In this document: positions 7,655 through 15,690 of the stretch, piece after piece
How positions within the stretch are numbered: the first letter of the stretch is position 1
Layout: every line of letters starts with the position of its first letter
NCBI GenBank assembly: GCA_947474995.1
Contig: CANJNJ010000031.1
Coordinates: forward strand, 1-41,662
Source of the DNA: Opitutaceae bacterium
GTDB lineage: Bacteria; Verrucomicrobiota; Verrucomicrobiia; Opitutales; Opitutaceae
Direction of reading: 5' to 3'
Length of the DNA: 41,662 nucleotides
Notes under the pieces: generated by a model
What the model was told of the DNA's origin: nothing
Seen by the model: the letters and a program-made list of their open reading frames with translations, nothing else
Databases searched by the model: none
Translations under genes and position numbers: made by a program

Positions 7655-8377
7655 CTAGACATCCGAGGCCGTCAGGCGCCGGAAGATTTCGTCGAGGCGG
7701 GCGCCGGGCTGGCGGGCCTGAAGCTGGGCGGGCGTTTCGTCGACCACGACTTTGCCCCGCGAGATGATGATGACGCGGGTGCAGATGGCTTCGACTTCCT
7801 CCAGGATGTGGGTCGAGAGGATGATGGTCTTGTCGACCGCCATGCTCTTAATCAGCGCGCGCATTTCGATCTTCTGGTTGGGATCGAGGCCGTCGGTCGG
7901 CTCGTCGAGCACCAGCGCGGGCGGATTGTGGAGGAGCGCCTGGGCAAAACCGACGCGCTGCTTGAAGCCCTTGGAAAGAGTTTCGATCGATTGCTTGCGG
8001 ACGGGCGCGAGGTGCGTGAGCCCGATGGCTCGGTCCACCTGGGCCAGCCGGCTGCTCTTTGTGCGGAACCCGCGCACTTCGGCGATGAAGGACAGAAACT
8101 CTTCGACGGTCATCTCCGGGTAGCCGGGAGAATTCTCGGGAAGGTAGCCGAGTTTGCTTTTCACGGCGACGGGGTCGTCGGCCACGCTGATGCCATCCAC
8201 GGTGGCGGTGCCGGCGTCGGGTCGCAGGTAGCCCGTAATCATCTTCATTGTCGTCGACTTGCCGGCGCCGTTGGGTCCGAGGAAACCGAGGATGTCGCCG
8301 CGGCAGACCGAAAAGCTCACGCCGTCGACTGCGCGCTTGGCGCCGTAAGTTTTAACCAGGCCTTTGACTTCAATCAT
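7655..8377 (-). CDS. ABC transporter ATP-binding protein (GldA-like)
   Basis: This is the ATPase of the neighbouring ABC-2 exporter. All family motifs are present: Walker A GPNGAGKST, Q-loop region LGYLPENSPGYPEMTVEEF, signature LSKGFKQRVGFAQALLH, Walker B ALVLDEPTDGLDP and switch ILSTHILEEVE. The ATG at 8377 gives 240 residues starting MIEVKGLVKTYGAKRAVDG, the normal beginning of an ABC domain. A longer reading frame up to a TTG at 8443 adds a Pro-rich 22-residue leader that looks non-coding, so I prefer 8377. The C-terminus is short, without the dimerisation extension of some families. First gene of the cluster ATPase, permease, GldG-like, DUF4340. Confidence 0.94.
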   Translation of the reverse strand: MIEVKGLVKTYGAKRAVDGVSFSVCRGDILGFLGPNGAGKSTTMKMITGYLRPDAGTATVDGISVADDPVAVKSKLGYLPENSPGYPEMTVEEFLSFIAEVRGFRTKSSRLAQVDRAIGLTHLAPVRKQSIETLSKGFKQRVGFAQALLHNPPALVLDEPTDGLDPNQKIEMRALIKSMAVDKTIILSTHILEEVEAICTRVIIISRGKVVVDETPAQLQARQPGARLDEIFRRLTASDV

Positions 8378-8568
8378 GGAGCGGGGCGGGGGTAGGGAGC
8401 GGGGCGGAAGTGGATGAACGGGTGAGACCAGCATGACGGACAAGGTTCCGCAAGGGTTTCAACAAATGTGACCCTAAAAAAATCCGCGAGCCGGGCTTCA
8501 AGCTGAAAATGAGCAGAGCGGTGCTTTCCGAACGAGATTGGAGAGTTTGCGGCGATCTTCCGACCAGT

Positions 8569-8634
8569 CCCGCTTCTCTCGAAGCGGGCGACAAGACAGC
8601 GCTCGGCCCCTGTAGCCCGCCTCGAGAGAGGCGG
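8569..8634. repeat. double hairpin repeat downstream of queG
   Basis: Two hairpins with different but similar stems: CCCGCTTC-TCTC-GAAGCGGG (8569-8588) and CCGCCTC-GAGA-GAGGCGG (8617-8634), separated by GCGACAAGACAGCGCTCGG. They lie 3' of queG and upstream of the ATPase gene. No T-run follows in the queG direction, so a repeat element is more likely than an intrinsic terminator. The rest of 8378-8568 holds nothing I recognise. Confidence 0.65.
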
Positions 8635-8676
8635 AACGGACATTGCGGTGGCGCGTCCGAGCTCTGTGTCGGGCGG

Positions 8677-9807
8677 TCAGGCGGAAGGCAATTCGGCGGC
8701 GTATTCGGCTAGCGGCAGGGGATCCCCTTCGCTGAGCCTGGCGGCGGAGAGACCGGCGCCCCCGCCGAGGCGAAACACCGCCCAGATCGCATGGGCGCGG
8801 ACGAGGGCGGATTCGTGGGTCGTAGCCAGGCGGCTGAGTTCGGGCACCAGCGTGCGGTCGCCGCTGTTGCCGGCCACGATGCAGGCGTTGCGCAACAGCC
8901 CGGTCAGTTTCAGCCGCTTGATGGCGGTGCGCCGAAAAATTTCAGCGAAGCGTTCGGGGGTCAGGGCCAGGATCTCCGCCAGGGTAAGTTCCGCGAGGTC
9001 GTGCCGCGACGACAGCAGGAGCTGGCGGCCTTCGCGGGCGAACCGGTTCCACGGGCACACTTCGAGGCAGATGTCGCAGCCATAGATCCGGTTGCCGATG
9101 GCGGAACGAAATTCACGGGGAATCACGCCCTTGTTCTCGATGGTCTGATAGGAGATGCAGCGCCGGGCGTCGACGACGCCGGGCCGGGGAAACGCCTGCG
9201 TCGGGCACGCGTCGAGGCAGCGCGTGCATTTGCCGCAGAGCAGGCCGACCTTGTCCGTGTTCGCCGGACCGCGCTCCGGTTCATCCGGCTTCAACTCGAG
9301 CCGGGTCAAAATCGCCGCGAGGAACAACCAGTTGCCGTGCCGGCGGGAAATCAGCATCGCGTTTTTGCCGACGAAGCCGACGCCCGCCCGAGCCGCGGCG
9401 TCGCGTTCGAGGACGGGGCCGGTGTCGACGTAGTAGCGATAATCCTGCGGGGCGGCCCCGTGGCTTTCCTCGAGCAGACGGCCCGCCGCCGTCAGCGCGA
9501 CCTTGATCGTGTCGTGGTAATCCGCGTGCAGGGCATAGCGCGCCCAGATGGGGCGATGCTCCGGGTTGGGGGCCGCGTGCCAGTAATTGACGCCGAGCAT
9601 GATCACCGAGCGCGCGCCCGGCAGCACGAGTTGCGGGTCGAGGCGTTTTTCCGCGGTGCGTTCCATCCACTGCATGTCGGCGTGCATTCCCTGCGCGAGC
9701 CAGGCGCGCAAGGCCGGGCCGGACTGCGGCGCGACGGCGGCAAACCGGACGTCATCGAAGCCGAGCGCGGCGAGTCGGCGGCGAAGTTCCTCCTGCGTTG
9801 CGCTCAT
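8677..9807 (-). CDS. queG: epoxyqueuosine reductase
   Basis: QueG carries out the last step of queuosine tRNA modification, reducing epoxyqueuosine with a cobalamin cofactor and two [4Fe-4S] clusters in the cytoplasm. The 376 residues match the family length. Cluster ligands are visible in CGKCTRCLDACPTQAF and CDICLEVCPWN. Other family blocks are ARSVIMLGVNYWH, RYALHADYHD, YVDTGPVLERDAAARAG and VGFVGKNAMLI. The C-terminal part (LRNACIVAGNSGD onward) is the HEAT-like repeat typical of full-length QueG. No other queuosine genes are in the window. Start at ATG 9807 places the N-terminus as usual. Confidence 0.96.
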   Translation of the reverse strand: MSATQEELRRRLAALGFDDVRFAAVAPQSGPALRAWLAQGMHADMQWMERTAEKRLDPQLVLPGARSVIMLGVNYWHAAPNPEHRPIWARYALHADYHDTIKVALTAAGRLLEESHGAAPQDYRYYVDTGPVLERDAAARAGVGFVGKNAMLISRRHGNWLFLAAILTRLELKPDEPERGPANTDKVGLLCGKCTRCLDACPTQAFPRPGVVDARRCISYQTIENKGVIPREFRSAIGNRIYGCDICLEVCPWNRFAREGRQLLLSSRHDLAELTLAEILALTPERFAEIFRRTAIKRLKLTGLLRNACIVAGNSGDRTLVPELSRLATTHESALVRAHAIWAVFRLGGGAGLSAARLSEGDPLPLAEYAAELPSA

Positions 9808-9852
9808 CTAGAAGAGGTCGTCGGACACTTTCGTCCACGTGCATTGGAGCCC

Positions 9853-9970
9853 CGACGCCCTCGTCGCGGTGCTGGCTCATGTCGACGCGGCGAGGGCGCC
9901 GCGTCCCCTGCAAGGCGACGGTTTCGAGAGCGGTTAAAGTTCATGACAGCCTCGGTCCCGCCAGCGGGAC
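9853..9970. repeat. two small inverted repeats between queG and aroK
   Basis: CGACGCCCTCGTCGCG (9853-9868) is inverted at 9886-9901 with two mismatches. A perfect 7-bp hairpin GTCCCGC-CA-GCGGGAC follows at 9955-9970. No gene is supported here; a 73-residue open frame across it looks random. Confidence 0.5.
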
Positions 9971-10011
9971 GGCCCGACAAACGGAACACGGTTCGCACGT
10001 CGCACAAGCCC

Positions 10012-10557
10012 TCACCGCTTGGCACGAGCGAAATCCCCCGCGTCGCGCCGCCACGCTCGCATCACGTGGGACGCGATGTCCTGGAGCGGCCGCGCGTCCG
10101 TGAGGATGACGGTGCCGGCCTGTTTGTAGATCGGTTCGCGTTGGGCGTAGAGCGTGCGGACACGCTGTTCCGGGTCCTCGACGTTGAGCAGCGGCCGGCT
10201 GCGCTGCCGGGCCGTGCGGACGAGAATCGATTCGATGGACGCATGGAGGCAGACGACCACGCCTTTGCCCAGGAGAACCGCCAGCATGCCCGGCTGCACC
10301 ACCAGCCCGCCACCGCAGGCCACGACGGTGCGTTGGGCGGGATGGCCGTTGAGGATGAATTCGCGTTCCATCACGCGAAAGGCGGGCTCGCCGTTCTGTG
10401 CAAAAATATCCGCGACCGTCTTGCCCTGCTGGCGCTCGATCTCGTGGTCGCTGTCAAGCAGCGCGAAGCCCAGTTTCTGGGCGACGGCGCGACCGATCGT
10501 GGTCTTGCCCGTGCCCATGAAACCGACGAGGTAAAGGTTAACATCCGCTGCGTTCAT
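10012..10557 (-). CDS. aroK: shikimate kinase
   Basis: Shikimate kinase phosphorylates shikimate in the aromatic amino-acid pathway. The 181-residue length is standard. Motifs in order: P-loop GFMGTGKTT (residues 12-20), shikimate-binding DSDHEIE near 36 and VACGGGLV near 80. The lid region ARQRSRPLL carries the arginines that contact ATP and substrate. Unlike many genomes, no aroB follows. The next gene on the same strand is queG after a 200-base repeat-containing gap, so co-transcription is doubtful. ATG 10557 gives the expected short N-terminus (NLYLVGFMGTGKTT). Confidence 0.96.
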   Translation of the reverse strand: MNAADVNLYLVGFMGTGKTTIGRAVAQKLGFALLDSDHEIERQQGKTVADIFAQNGEPAFRVMEREFILNGHPAQRTVVACGGGLVVQPGMLAVLLGKGVVVCLHASIESILVRTARQRSRPLLNVEDPEQRVRTLYAQREPIYKQAGTVILTDARPLQDIASHVMRAWRRDAGDFARAKR

Positions 10558-10582
10558 CGCGTGCGCTGGACCAAACGCCGCA

Positions 10583-10601
10583 GGTTTGGCGATGCCAAAC
10601 C
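10583..10601. repeat. GGTTTGGC hairpin (family K copy 2)
   Basis: A perfect 8-bp stem GGTTTGGC / GCCAAACC with a GAT loop. The same stem sequence is found at the metF stop codon (2307-2332). Here it lies about 25 bases upstream of aroK. Confidence 0.7.
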
Positions 10602-10681
10602 TTAAAAGTGGCCGGCGCGGGCGATTGCACCGGATTTGGCCCTAAAATCGGTCCGGCACTTTTAGCCCAATCCCCAAGCTG

Positions 10682-10797
10682 GTTTAACCGCTGATGCACG
10701 CTAATATTCGCAGGCCAATGGGTCCGCGATGAGCGCTTGCGGCCAATCGCCGCAGCCATTGCGCAGGCTAAACATTAGCGAAAATCAGCGGTTAAAC
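10682..10797. repeat. long inverted repeat with CCGCTGAT / ATCAGCGG arms
   Basis: The left arm starts GTTTAACCGCTGAT (10682-10708), and the right arm ends ATCAGCGGTTAAAC (10771-10797). The 27-base arms have about four mismatches, and a 62-base centre lies between them. Only one copy in the window. Confidence 0.7.
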
Positions 10798-10922
10798 TCT
10801 GCGTTGCCGGGTATGAAATGCTGTCCGACGGTTTCGCACGGGCTCCCGTTCAAGACCGTCTTCAGGGCGGGAACGCGCACAAATAGTTTTGCGCGCCGGG
10901 ACGCGGCAGCGAAAATCGCGTG

Positions 10923-11969
10923 ATGTCCGTTCCGCCCAACTATGCCTTCGCCAGTGACAACACGGCTGGCGCCTGCCCCGAGGCGCTGGCGGCCCTCGCG
11001 GCGGTGAACGGCGGGTCGGTGCCGAGCTACGGCGACGACGCGCACACGGCCGAGGCGAAGCGGCTGCTGGCGGAGACGTTTGAAACCGAATGCGAGGTGT
11101 TTTTTGTTTTTAACGGCACGGCGGCCAATGCGCTTGCGCTGGCCGCGCTTTGCCAGCGCCACCACGGCATTGTGTGCCACGCGGTTTCCCACGTGGACAA
11201 CGACGAATGTGGTGCGCCGGAATTTTTCACGGGCGGGAGCAAGGTCCTGCCGGTCGCCGGCGCCGAGGCTAAGTTGCGTCCGGCGGATCTCGAGCCGCTG
11301 CTGCATCGCGGGCATGGCGTCCATTTCCCGAAGATTCGCGCGCTGTCGCTAACGCAATCGACCGAGCTGGGTACCGTCTACGCACCGGAGGAACTTCGCG
11401 CGCTCACGGGATTTGCCCACGGCCATGGCTGGGCGGTGCACGTCGACGGCGCGCGGTTTGCGAATGCGGTCGCGGCGTTGCGCGGGCGCGGTGTTTCTCC
11501 CGCCGAACTCTCGTGGCGGGCCGGGGTCGACGTACTTTGCCTTGGCGGCACGAAGAACGGGCTCGTGGCGAGCGAGGCCGTCGTCTTTTTCAACCGCGAA
11601 CTGGCGCGGGAATTCGACTATCGCGTGAAGCAATCCGGCCAGCTCGCGTCGAAGTCGCGTTTCGCCGGGGCGCAGTGGGCCGCGGTGTTGCGCGACGGCG
11701 CTTGGCTGCGCCGCGCGGACCACGCCAATCGGCAGGCGCAGAAACTCGCGGCGGGCCTGCGGGCGCTCGGGCTGAAATTCGTGATGCCGACCGAGGTGAA
11801 CGGCGTTTTCGTCACGCTGACGGTTCGCCAGCATGCGGCGCTCACCGAGCGCGGCTGGCAGTTCTACAAATTTCTCGGCGACGACGGCTACCGGTTGATG
11901 TGTTCGTGGGCGACCACGGACGCGGACGTGGCCGCATTTCTGGCGGACGCTGGCCGCGCAGCGGGTTGA
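10923..11969 (+). CDS. low-specificity L-threonine aldolase family (PLP-dependent)
   Basis: This is a fold-type I PLP enzyme of the threonine aldolase / beta-eliminating lyase family, which cleaves L-threonine (often allo-threonine) to glycine and acetaldehyde. Evidence in order: FASDNTAGACPEAL at the N-terminus, the PSYGDDAHTAEAKRLLAETF block, FVFNGTAANALAL and SHVDNDECGAPEFF. Then come HVDGARFANAVAAL, with the cofactor-contacting aspartate, and LCLGGTKNGL, where the lysine should bind PLP. Length of 348 residues fits. A GTG one codon upstream (10920) is an alternative start; I use the ATG at 10923. Glycine produced here feeds the same pool as GlyA and PurD, encoded nearby, but the genes are not in one operon. 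Confidence 0.93.
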   Translation: MSVPPNYAFASDNTAGACPEALAALAAVNGGSVPSYGDDAHTAEAKRLLAETFETECEVFFVFNGTAANALALAALCQRHHGIVCHAVSHVDNDECGAPEFFTGGSKVLPVAGAEAKLRPADLEPLLHRGHGVHFPKIRALSLTQSTELGTVYAPEELRALTGFAHGHGWAVHVDGARFANAVAALRGRGVSPAELSWRAGVDVLCLGGTKNGLVASEAVVFFNRELAREFDYRVKQSGQLASKSRFAGAQWAAVLRDGAWLRRADHANRQAQKLAAGLRALGLKFVMPTEVNGVFVTLTVRQHAALTERGWQFYKFLGDDGYRLMCSWATTDADVAAFLADAGRAAG

Positions 11970-11998
11970 TCAAGGCAGCGGGTTGAGCCGCGCAGCAG

Positions 11999-12103
11999 GT
12001 TTTAAGAGTAAAGTTTAAGGTATAAATTGAGGGAAACCGTCGGTGCAGTCAGCCTGCCGGTCTTGGGCGCGGCTTACACCTTGCCCCTTAAACTTAAAAC
12101 CTA
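11999..12103. repeat. AT-rich inverted repeat (GGTTTTAAG / CTTAAAACC)
   Basis: GGTTTTAAG with AAGTTTAAGG on the left (11999-12022) faces CCTTAAACTTAAAACC on the right (about 12087-12102). The arms are imperfect. It begins about 30 bases after the aldolase stop codon. Confidence 0.5.
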
Positions 12104-12119
12104 TCGCCCGAACCTCATC

Positions 12120-12147
12120 GGTGGGCCGGACGCTCCGCCGCGCGGCC
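12120..12147. repeat. family D element (GGACGCTCCG type), copy 2
   Basis: GGTGGGCCGGACGCTCCGCC followed by GCGCGGCC is nearly the same as 2204-2231 and close to 27896-27923. Confidence 0.65.
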
Positions 12148-12359
12148 ATCTCCCCTGGGATCGAGCCCAACGTTTGGCCGCACCAGGAGTTGCGAATAGG
12201 CCCTGGCCCAAGCCCCGGAATTTTACAGGAGTACAAACCGAGGTCAGGCGGAGGATTGGTCTCGGTTCGTCCTCGGATTGCCCTCCTGAGCAAACGGATT
12301 GTTTTTTGGCTATCTTTGCGGCTACCGCCTTGATGATTCTTAGTCCGGCCAGCTCCGAA

Positions 12360-12437
12360 CTCTGCGCCTCTGCGTCGTGAGCGAAGCGGGCGGGAGAATG
12401 GGTTTTAACTCCCGCGGAGCCGCGGAGACGCGGAGAA
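12360..12437. repeat. CTCTGCG / CGCGGAG repeat pair
   Basis: ACTCTGCGCCTCTGCGTCG (12359-12378) faces CGCGGAGCCGCGGAGACGCGGAG (about 12414-12437). Similar 'ctctgcgcctctgcg' strings are common dispersed repeats in many bacterial genomes (general knowledge). Confidence 0.5.
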
Positions 12438-12546
12438 ATCGCCCCACCTCCGGTTTTTTGCCCCGCTCCGCGTATGGCTGCGACCGTGCAGTCCGACGGC
12501 GGCAAATTCGTGGTCGCTGGCAGGGTCGTTGAAAGGGGGGCGTTGA

Positions 12547-12620
12547 AAGGGGTCGAGTCGTTACACGTTACATCGAAACGAAGCCGGCGAAGCCTGTAAC
12601 ATGTAACGTCTCGACCCCTT
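12547..12620. repeat. 26-base-arm inverted repeat (AAGGGGTCGAG / CTCGACCCCTT)
   Basis: The left arm at 12547-12572 and the right arm at 12595-12620 are inverted with two mismatches. Each side is extended by a short direct duplication: GTTGAAAGGGG twice on the left, and CCCTTCGGATTGGT twice on the right. The layout is symmetrical, like the ends of a small non-autonomous element. Confidence 0.75.
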
Positions 12621-12679
12621 CGGATTGGTCCCTTCGGATTGGTCGACTGAATAGCCTGCTTCCCGTCCGTGCTCACAAT

Positions 12680-12710
12680 CCGGTTTGTCATCTATTAGAT
12701 GACAAACCGG
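12680..12710. repeat. perfect palindrome around TCATCTATTAGATGA (family E copy 1)
   Basis: 15-base perfect arms around a single central T. The inner 23 bases recur at 22686-22714 (apart from the central base), but the outermost bases differ (CCGG here, CCA there). Confidence 0.85.
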
Positions 12711-12759
12711 GTTTCGCGACTGGTCGGGAAACTTGGGCGCAAGGACCCGTGCGGCACAA

Positions 12760-12790
12760 AAAAGCCCCCGGCTGAGGCCGGGGGCTTGGG
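12760..12790 (-). terminator. intrinsic terminator of the FKBP gene
   Basis: On the minus strand the sequence reads AAGCCCCCGGC-CTCA-GCCGGGGGCTT followed by more T residues. A strong GC stem with a T-run, about 25-50 bases downstream of the stop codon at 12814, is a textbook rho-independent terminator. Confidence 0.92.
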
Positions 12791-12813
12791 TCAAAATTTA
12801 ACCTTGCGAATTC

Positions 12814-13623
12814 TTACTTTGCGCCGGGCGCCGGAGCCGCGGGGGCCGCCGGGGCCGCGGGAGCGGCGACGGTCGGCTTAATCTCGAGCAACTCGACTTC
12901 GAAGATCAGCGTCGAGGCGGGCGGGATGCCGGGGCGGCCGTCGTCACCGTAGGCGAGCTGCGGCGGGACGTAGAGTTTGATTTTGCCACCCTTGCTCATC
13001 TTCTGGATGCCCTCGGTCCAGCCGGGGATAACCTGATCGAGCGGGAATTCGGCGGGCTCGCCGCGCTGCACCGAGCTATCGAACACGGTGCCGTCGATCA
13101 GCGTGCCGGTGTAGTGAACCTTCACGGTCTCGGTGGGCTTCGGAGCCGTCTTGTCGCCTTCCTTGACGATCTCGTAGCGCAGGCCGGAGGGAGTTTCGAC
13201 GATGGCCTTGTTTTCCTTCAGCTTGGCGAAGAACGCGGCGGTGGCCGAAAGATTCTGCTCCTTGAGCTTGCCGAGGTAGGCGCCCTGCTTCTTCTGCATG
13301 AACTCGTCCATCGCGGGCCCGATTTTTTCGAGCTCGTAGGGCGACTCTTTGCCGGCAGCCGCGGTCGAGATGCCCTTCAGGAGGGACGCGATTTCGGTCT
13401 GGCTAAACGACAGCTCGGTCAGGCCGACGCGCTTGCCGATGAACCAACCGAACTCTTCGATCAGCTGGGCCTCGGGGAAAACGGCGGCGGGCGCAGCCGG
13501 AGCGGCGGGGGCGCCGGCCGGTTGATCGGGCTTGCCCGGGATGTTGAGCTTGACCTCCTGCGCGCGCGCGGCGGCAAGGCCGAGAGCAAGCAGGCAGATC
13601 GTGGAGATTTGCGTCAGTTTCAT
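12814..13623 (-). CDS. exported FKBP-type peptidyl-prolyl isomerase
   Basis: The 269-residue product has a signal peptide (residues 1-21, ending AAARAQ), then a Pro/Ala-rich linker. A helical N-terminal dimerisation-type domain of the FkpA/Mip kind follows (about 50-155). The C-terminal FKBP domain (about 160-252) contains [47 protein letters not shown] and [15 protein letters not shown]. The tail is a second Ala/Pro repeat. Such proteins catalyse proline isomerisation and act as chaperones in the periplasm. ATG 13623 starts exactly at the signal peptide ([18 protein letters not shown]). It is transcribed alone and ended by a strong terminator; the LOG-domain gene diverges from it. Confidence 0.95.
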   Translation of the reverse strand: MKLTQISTICLLALGLAAARAQEVKLNIPGKPDQPAGAPAAPAAPAAVFPEAQLIEEFGWFIGKRVGLTELSFSQTEIASLLKGISTAAAGKESPYELEKIGPAMDEFMQKKQGAYLGKLKEQNLSATAAFFAKLKENKAIVETPSGLRYEIVKEGDKTAPKPTETVKVHYTGTLIDGTVFDSSVQRGEPAEFPLDQVIPGWTEGIQKMSKGGKIKLYVPPQLAYGDDGRPGIPPASTLIFEVELLEIKPTVAAPAAPAAPAAPAPGAK

Positions 13624-13769
13624 TCGTAGTGTGGGACGGTTTGGTGCAACGGCGGAGGCTGTTTTGTGCCGTAAAGTTTCCACCATTGCCAGCGGGGTGG
13701 GGCGAATGCAACCACCATTACTCCCCACTTGTGTCGGCCCCGCCGATACCCCAGTACGTCTTCTTTTCC

Positions 13770-15677
13770 ATGAACCCAGACCAGTTTTGGACCAGCCAGG
13801 ACGGACAAATCCTATCCGTTAAGAACAAGGAGGATCACACCGTCGCGCTCACCCTGGCGTTCTGGCCGCGGCAACCGGCGGAGCTGGAAGCGTTCAAGGG
13901 CCTGGAATCGCACCTGAAATTCAGCGAACGCAGCTCGATGGCGCGAATCGGGATCGAGATGTTGCTGCACGGGAAGCCGCACGTCGCCGGCAACCGGTTT
14001 GAGTTGGAGGTGGATGCGTTCCTCTTCGATGCGAGTTTTCCGAATGCCGCGTATTGGAAAAAATTGATGCGGGTCGGCGCGCCGATCGGCCGGCTGTTCT
14101 ATGCCCCGGTGGCGGCCAAGCTCTCGACGGCCGAGATCTGGGATGCGTTGAAGGAAAACCGGATCAAGCTGCCCAACACGATCAGCATCGACAGCCGGGG
14201 CTCGGTGTTTCTGACGCCCCACCAGCTGAGCTACACGCTGAGCCAGAAATTGCAGCGCGCCGATTTCGAGCGAGTGGTCAGCGGCTTCGCCGGCCGCAAC
14301 TATCTCGACCGGGTGCAAATTCGCCACGAGGCCTCACCGTTGACGATTGCGCCGCGCTCGGGACTGCTCACGAGCTGCTCGATGTATCTGAAGGAGCACT
14401 TTGTGGTCCTCAACCAGGGCGAGGGGAACTTCGGCATCCACACCAGCGCGGTGCTGTTGGATCCGATCAAGACGTTCGGCACGAATGTCATGCTGGAGAT
14501 CTACAACAACGGTGACCAACCCGTGGTGAACCCGGTGGTTTCGGTGGAAATTTTTCGCGCCCCGGAAGCGAGCGACCCGGAGTACAAGGTGCTGTCGAAG
14601 AAGCGGACCCGGCTGCTTGGCACGGCGGCCAATCTCTACAAGTGCCTCGACCAGAATCCGGCCAAAGTCACCGCCGAAGCCCGGCCCACGACGAAGATTA
14701 CGGTGCGGGGCCAGAGCGGTTCGATGGAGAACCGCGCCGTGGTCGTGCGCGCCAACGACGATCTGAAAAAATTTCTGGAGGACGAGGCGTGTCCGCTGGG
14801 CAGCCGGACGATGATCCAGGCGCTCGATGCCGCGCCGGAAAATGGCGACACGCTCGTGCTCGATTACTTTCCCGATTTGCTGGAGCACATCGAGCTCCTC
14901 ACCCGGATGGGCAACATCAAGCTGAAGCGGATCGTCTTCCGCAAAGCCTCGCGCAGCCACGGTTATTTCCTCTCGAGCAATGCCCACAGCCGGCTCGACA
15001 CCTACGACGCCATTGGCCTCCAGATCTATTGGTACGACGAGCTCACCAAGGATCTCTACTTCCACACCTACAAGAAGGAGCACGGTTTTTTCGTGCGGGA
15101 GGAAATCGCGCGGAAATTCCAGGAGGCGACCCTGCTCGCGTTCTACGGCTCGGCCATCGGCCTCGAACAGGCCGACACCGATCGCATCTCGTCGCTGGTC
15201 GACAAGCTGACCAGCTTCATCGGTCACAACCTCGGCGTGCTCACCGGCGGCGGGGGCGGCGTGATGCGGCTCGCGACCGATCAGGCGCGGAGCAAAGGCG
15301 CACTCACGGGCGCGTGTTTCCTCGAACTCGAGGCGCAGCCGCCGGAGTTGGGCGTCGATTTCTTCAACACCTTTCAGGAATCGTCGCGGCACTTCCGGCA
15401 AAAATGGTTCGAGGCGGCGGATTTCTGCATCTTCAACGTCGGCGGCGTCGGCACGCTCGAGGAGATCGGCATTGAGATGTGCAACCTCAAGCTCGGCATC
15501 CGTCCGCGCGTGCCGTATGTTTTCTTCAATGCGAAATTCTGGGGCGACCTGCGCCGCCAGATGCGCACGATGACCGCGACGCGGCGCGCGCCGGCCTGGA
15601 TGTCGGACTACCTCCTGTTTACGGACGATCCGGACGAAGTGGTGGCGTTCTACCGGAAGAAGCTCCAGGTGCTCTAA
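13770..15677 (+). CDS. large protein with C-terminal LOG-type Rossmann domain
   Basis: The last 200 residues of this 635-residue protein are a LOG-family (lysine-decarboxylase-like) domain. It opens with [19 protein letters not shown], then has [17 protein letters not shown] (the nucleotide-binding glycine motif) and [20 protein letters not shown]. The last motif matches the family PGGxGTxxE except that its proline is valine. LOG proteins of about 190 residues cleave cytokinin ribotides or other nucleoside monophosphates at the base-ribose bond. The first 430 residues are unknown to me: a hydrophilic region, a beta-rich middle part ([20 protein letters not shown]) and [20 protein letters not shown]. 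No signal peptide. The start at ATG 13770 is preferred over an upstream TTG-type frame that reads through non-coding sequence. purD follows after 13 bases, so co-transcription is likely and a nucleotide-related role is plausible. Confidence 0.85.
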   Translation: MNPDQFWTSQDGQILSVKNKEDHTVALTLAFWPRQPAELEAFKGLESHLKFSERSSMARIGIEMLLHGKPHVAGNRFELEVDAFLFDASFPNAAYWKKLMRVGAPIGRLFYAPVAAKLSTAEIWDALKENRIKLPNTISIDSRGSVFLTPHQLSYTLSQKLQRADFERVVSGFAGRNYLDRVQIRHEASPLTIAPRSGLLTSCSMYLKEHFVVLNQGEGNFGIHTSAVLLDPIKTFGTNVMLEIYNNGDQPVVNPVVSVEIFRAPEASDPEYKVLSKKRTRLLGTAANLYKCLDQNPAKVTAEARPTTKITVRGQSGSMENRAVVVRANDDLKKFLEDEACPLGSRTMIQALDAAPENGDTLVLDYFPDLLEHIELLTRMGNIKLKRIVFRKASRSHGYFLSSNAHSRLDTYDAIGLQIYWYDELTKDLYFHTYKKEHGFFVREEIARKFQEATLLAFYGSAIGLEQADTDRISSLVDKLTSFIGHNLGVLTGGGGGVMRLATDQARSKGALTGACFLELEAQPPELGVDFFNTFQESSRHFRQKWFEAADFCIFNVGGVGTLEEIGIEMCNLKLGIRPRVPYVFFNAKFWGDLRRQMRTMTATRRAPAWMSDYLLFTDDPDEVVAFYRKKLQVL

Positions 15678-15690
15678 CCCCGATTCCTTC

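Larger units (their letters stand above)
10558..10922. other. gene-free stretch upstream of aroK and the threonine aldolase gene, built of inverted repeats
   Basis: Three nested or adjacent inverted structures fill this divergent gap: the GGTTTGGC-GAT-GCCAAACC hairpin (10583-10601), TAAAAGTGGCCGG at 10603 facing CCGGCACTTTTA at 10653, and a 27-base inverted repeat (10682-10708 with 10771-10797). The promoters of aroK and the aldolase must lie here, but I cannot place them with confidence. Confidence 0.6.
11970..12813. other. 844-base gene-free stretch packed with repeats
   Basis: I see no convincing gene. From left to right: an AT-rich inverted repeat (AAGTTTAAGG type, 11999-12103), a family D element (12120-12147), about 200 bases with nothing recognisable, CTCTGCGCCTCTGCG facing CGCGGAGACGCGGAG (12360-12437), a GGGGTCGAG ... 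inverted repeat (12547-12620), a TCATCTATTAGATGA palindrome (12680-12710), and the terminator of the FKBP gene (12760-12786). Small frames here are short and cross repeat boundaries. Confidence 0.7.

Noticed and set aside
7467-7658. 63-residue plus-strand frame between ABC genes
   Set aside because: It mainly translates the family A repeat and has no other support.
9804-10025. 73-residue minus-strand frame between queG and aroK
   Set aside because: Arg/Pro-rich, spans two hairpins, no start context or family.
8791-10605. 604-residue open frame on the plus strand across queG and aroK
   Set aside because: It is antisense to two clearly identified genes; GC-rich third positions make long shadow frames. 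No domain recognised.
12680-12710. Operator for a regulator of a neighbouring gene
   Set aside because: The second copy lies between two gene ends, and neither copy is close to a start codon.
11970-12813. CRISPR array or RNA gene in the gene-free stretch
   Set aside because: The repeats are different from one another, not regularly spaced, and inverted; no tRNA- or rRNA-like sequence seen.
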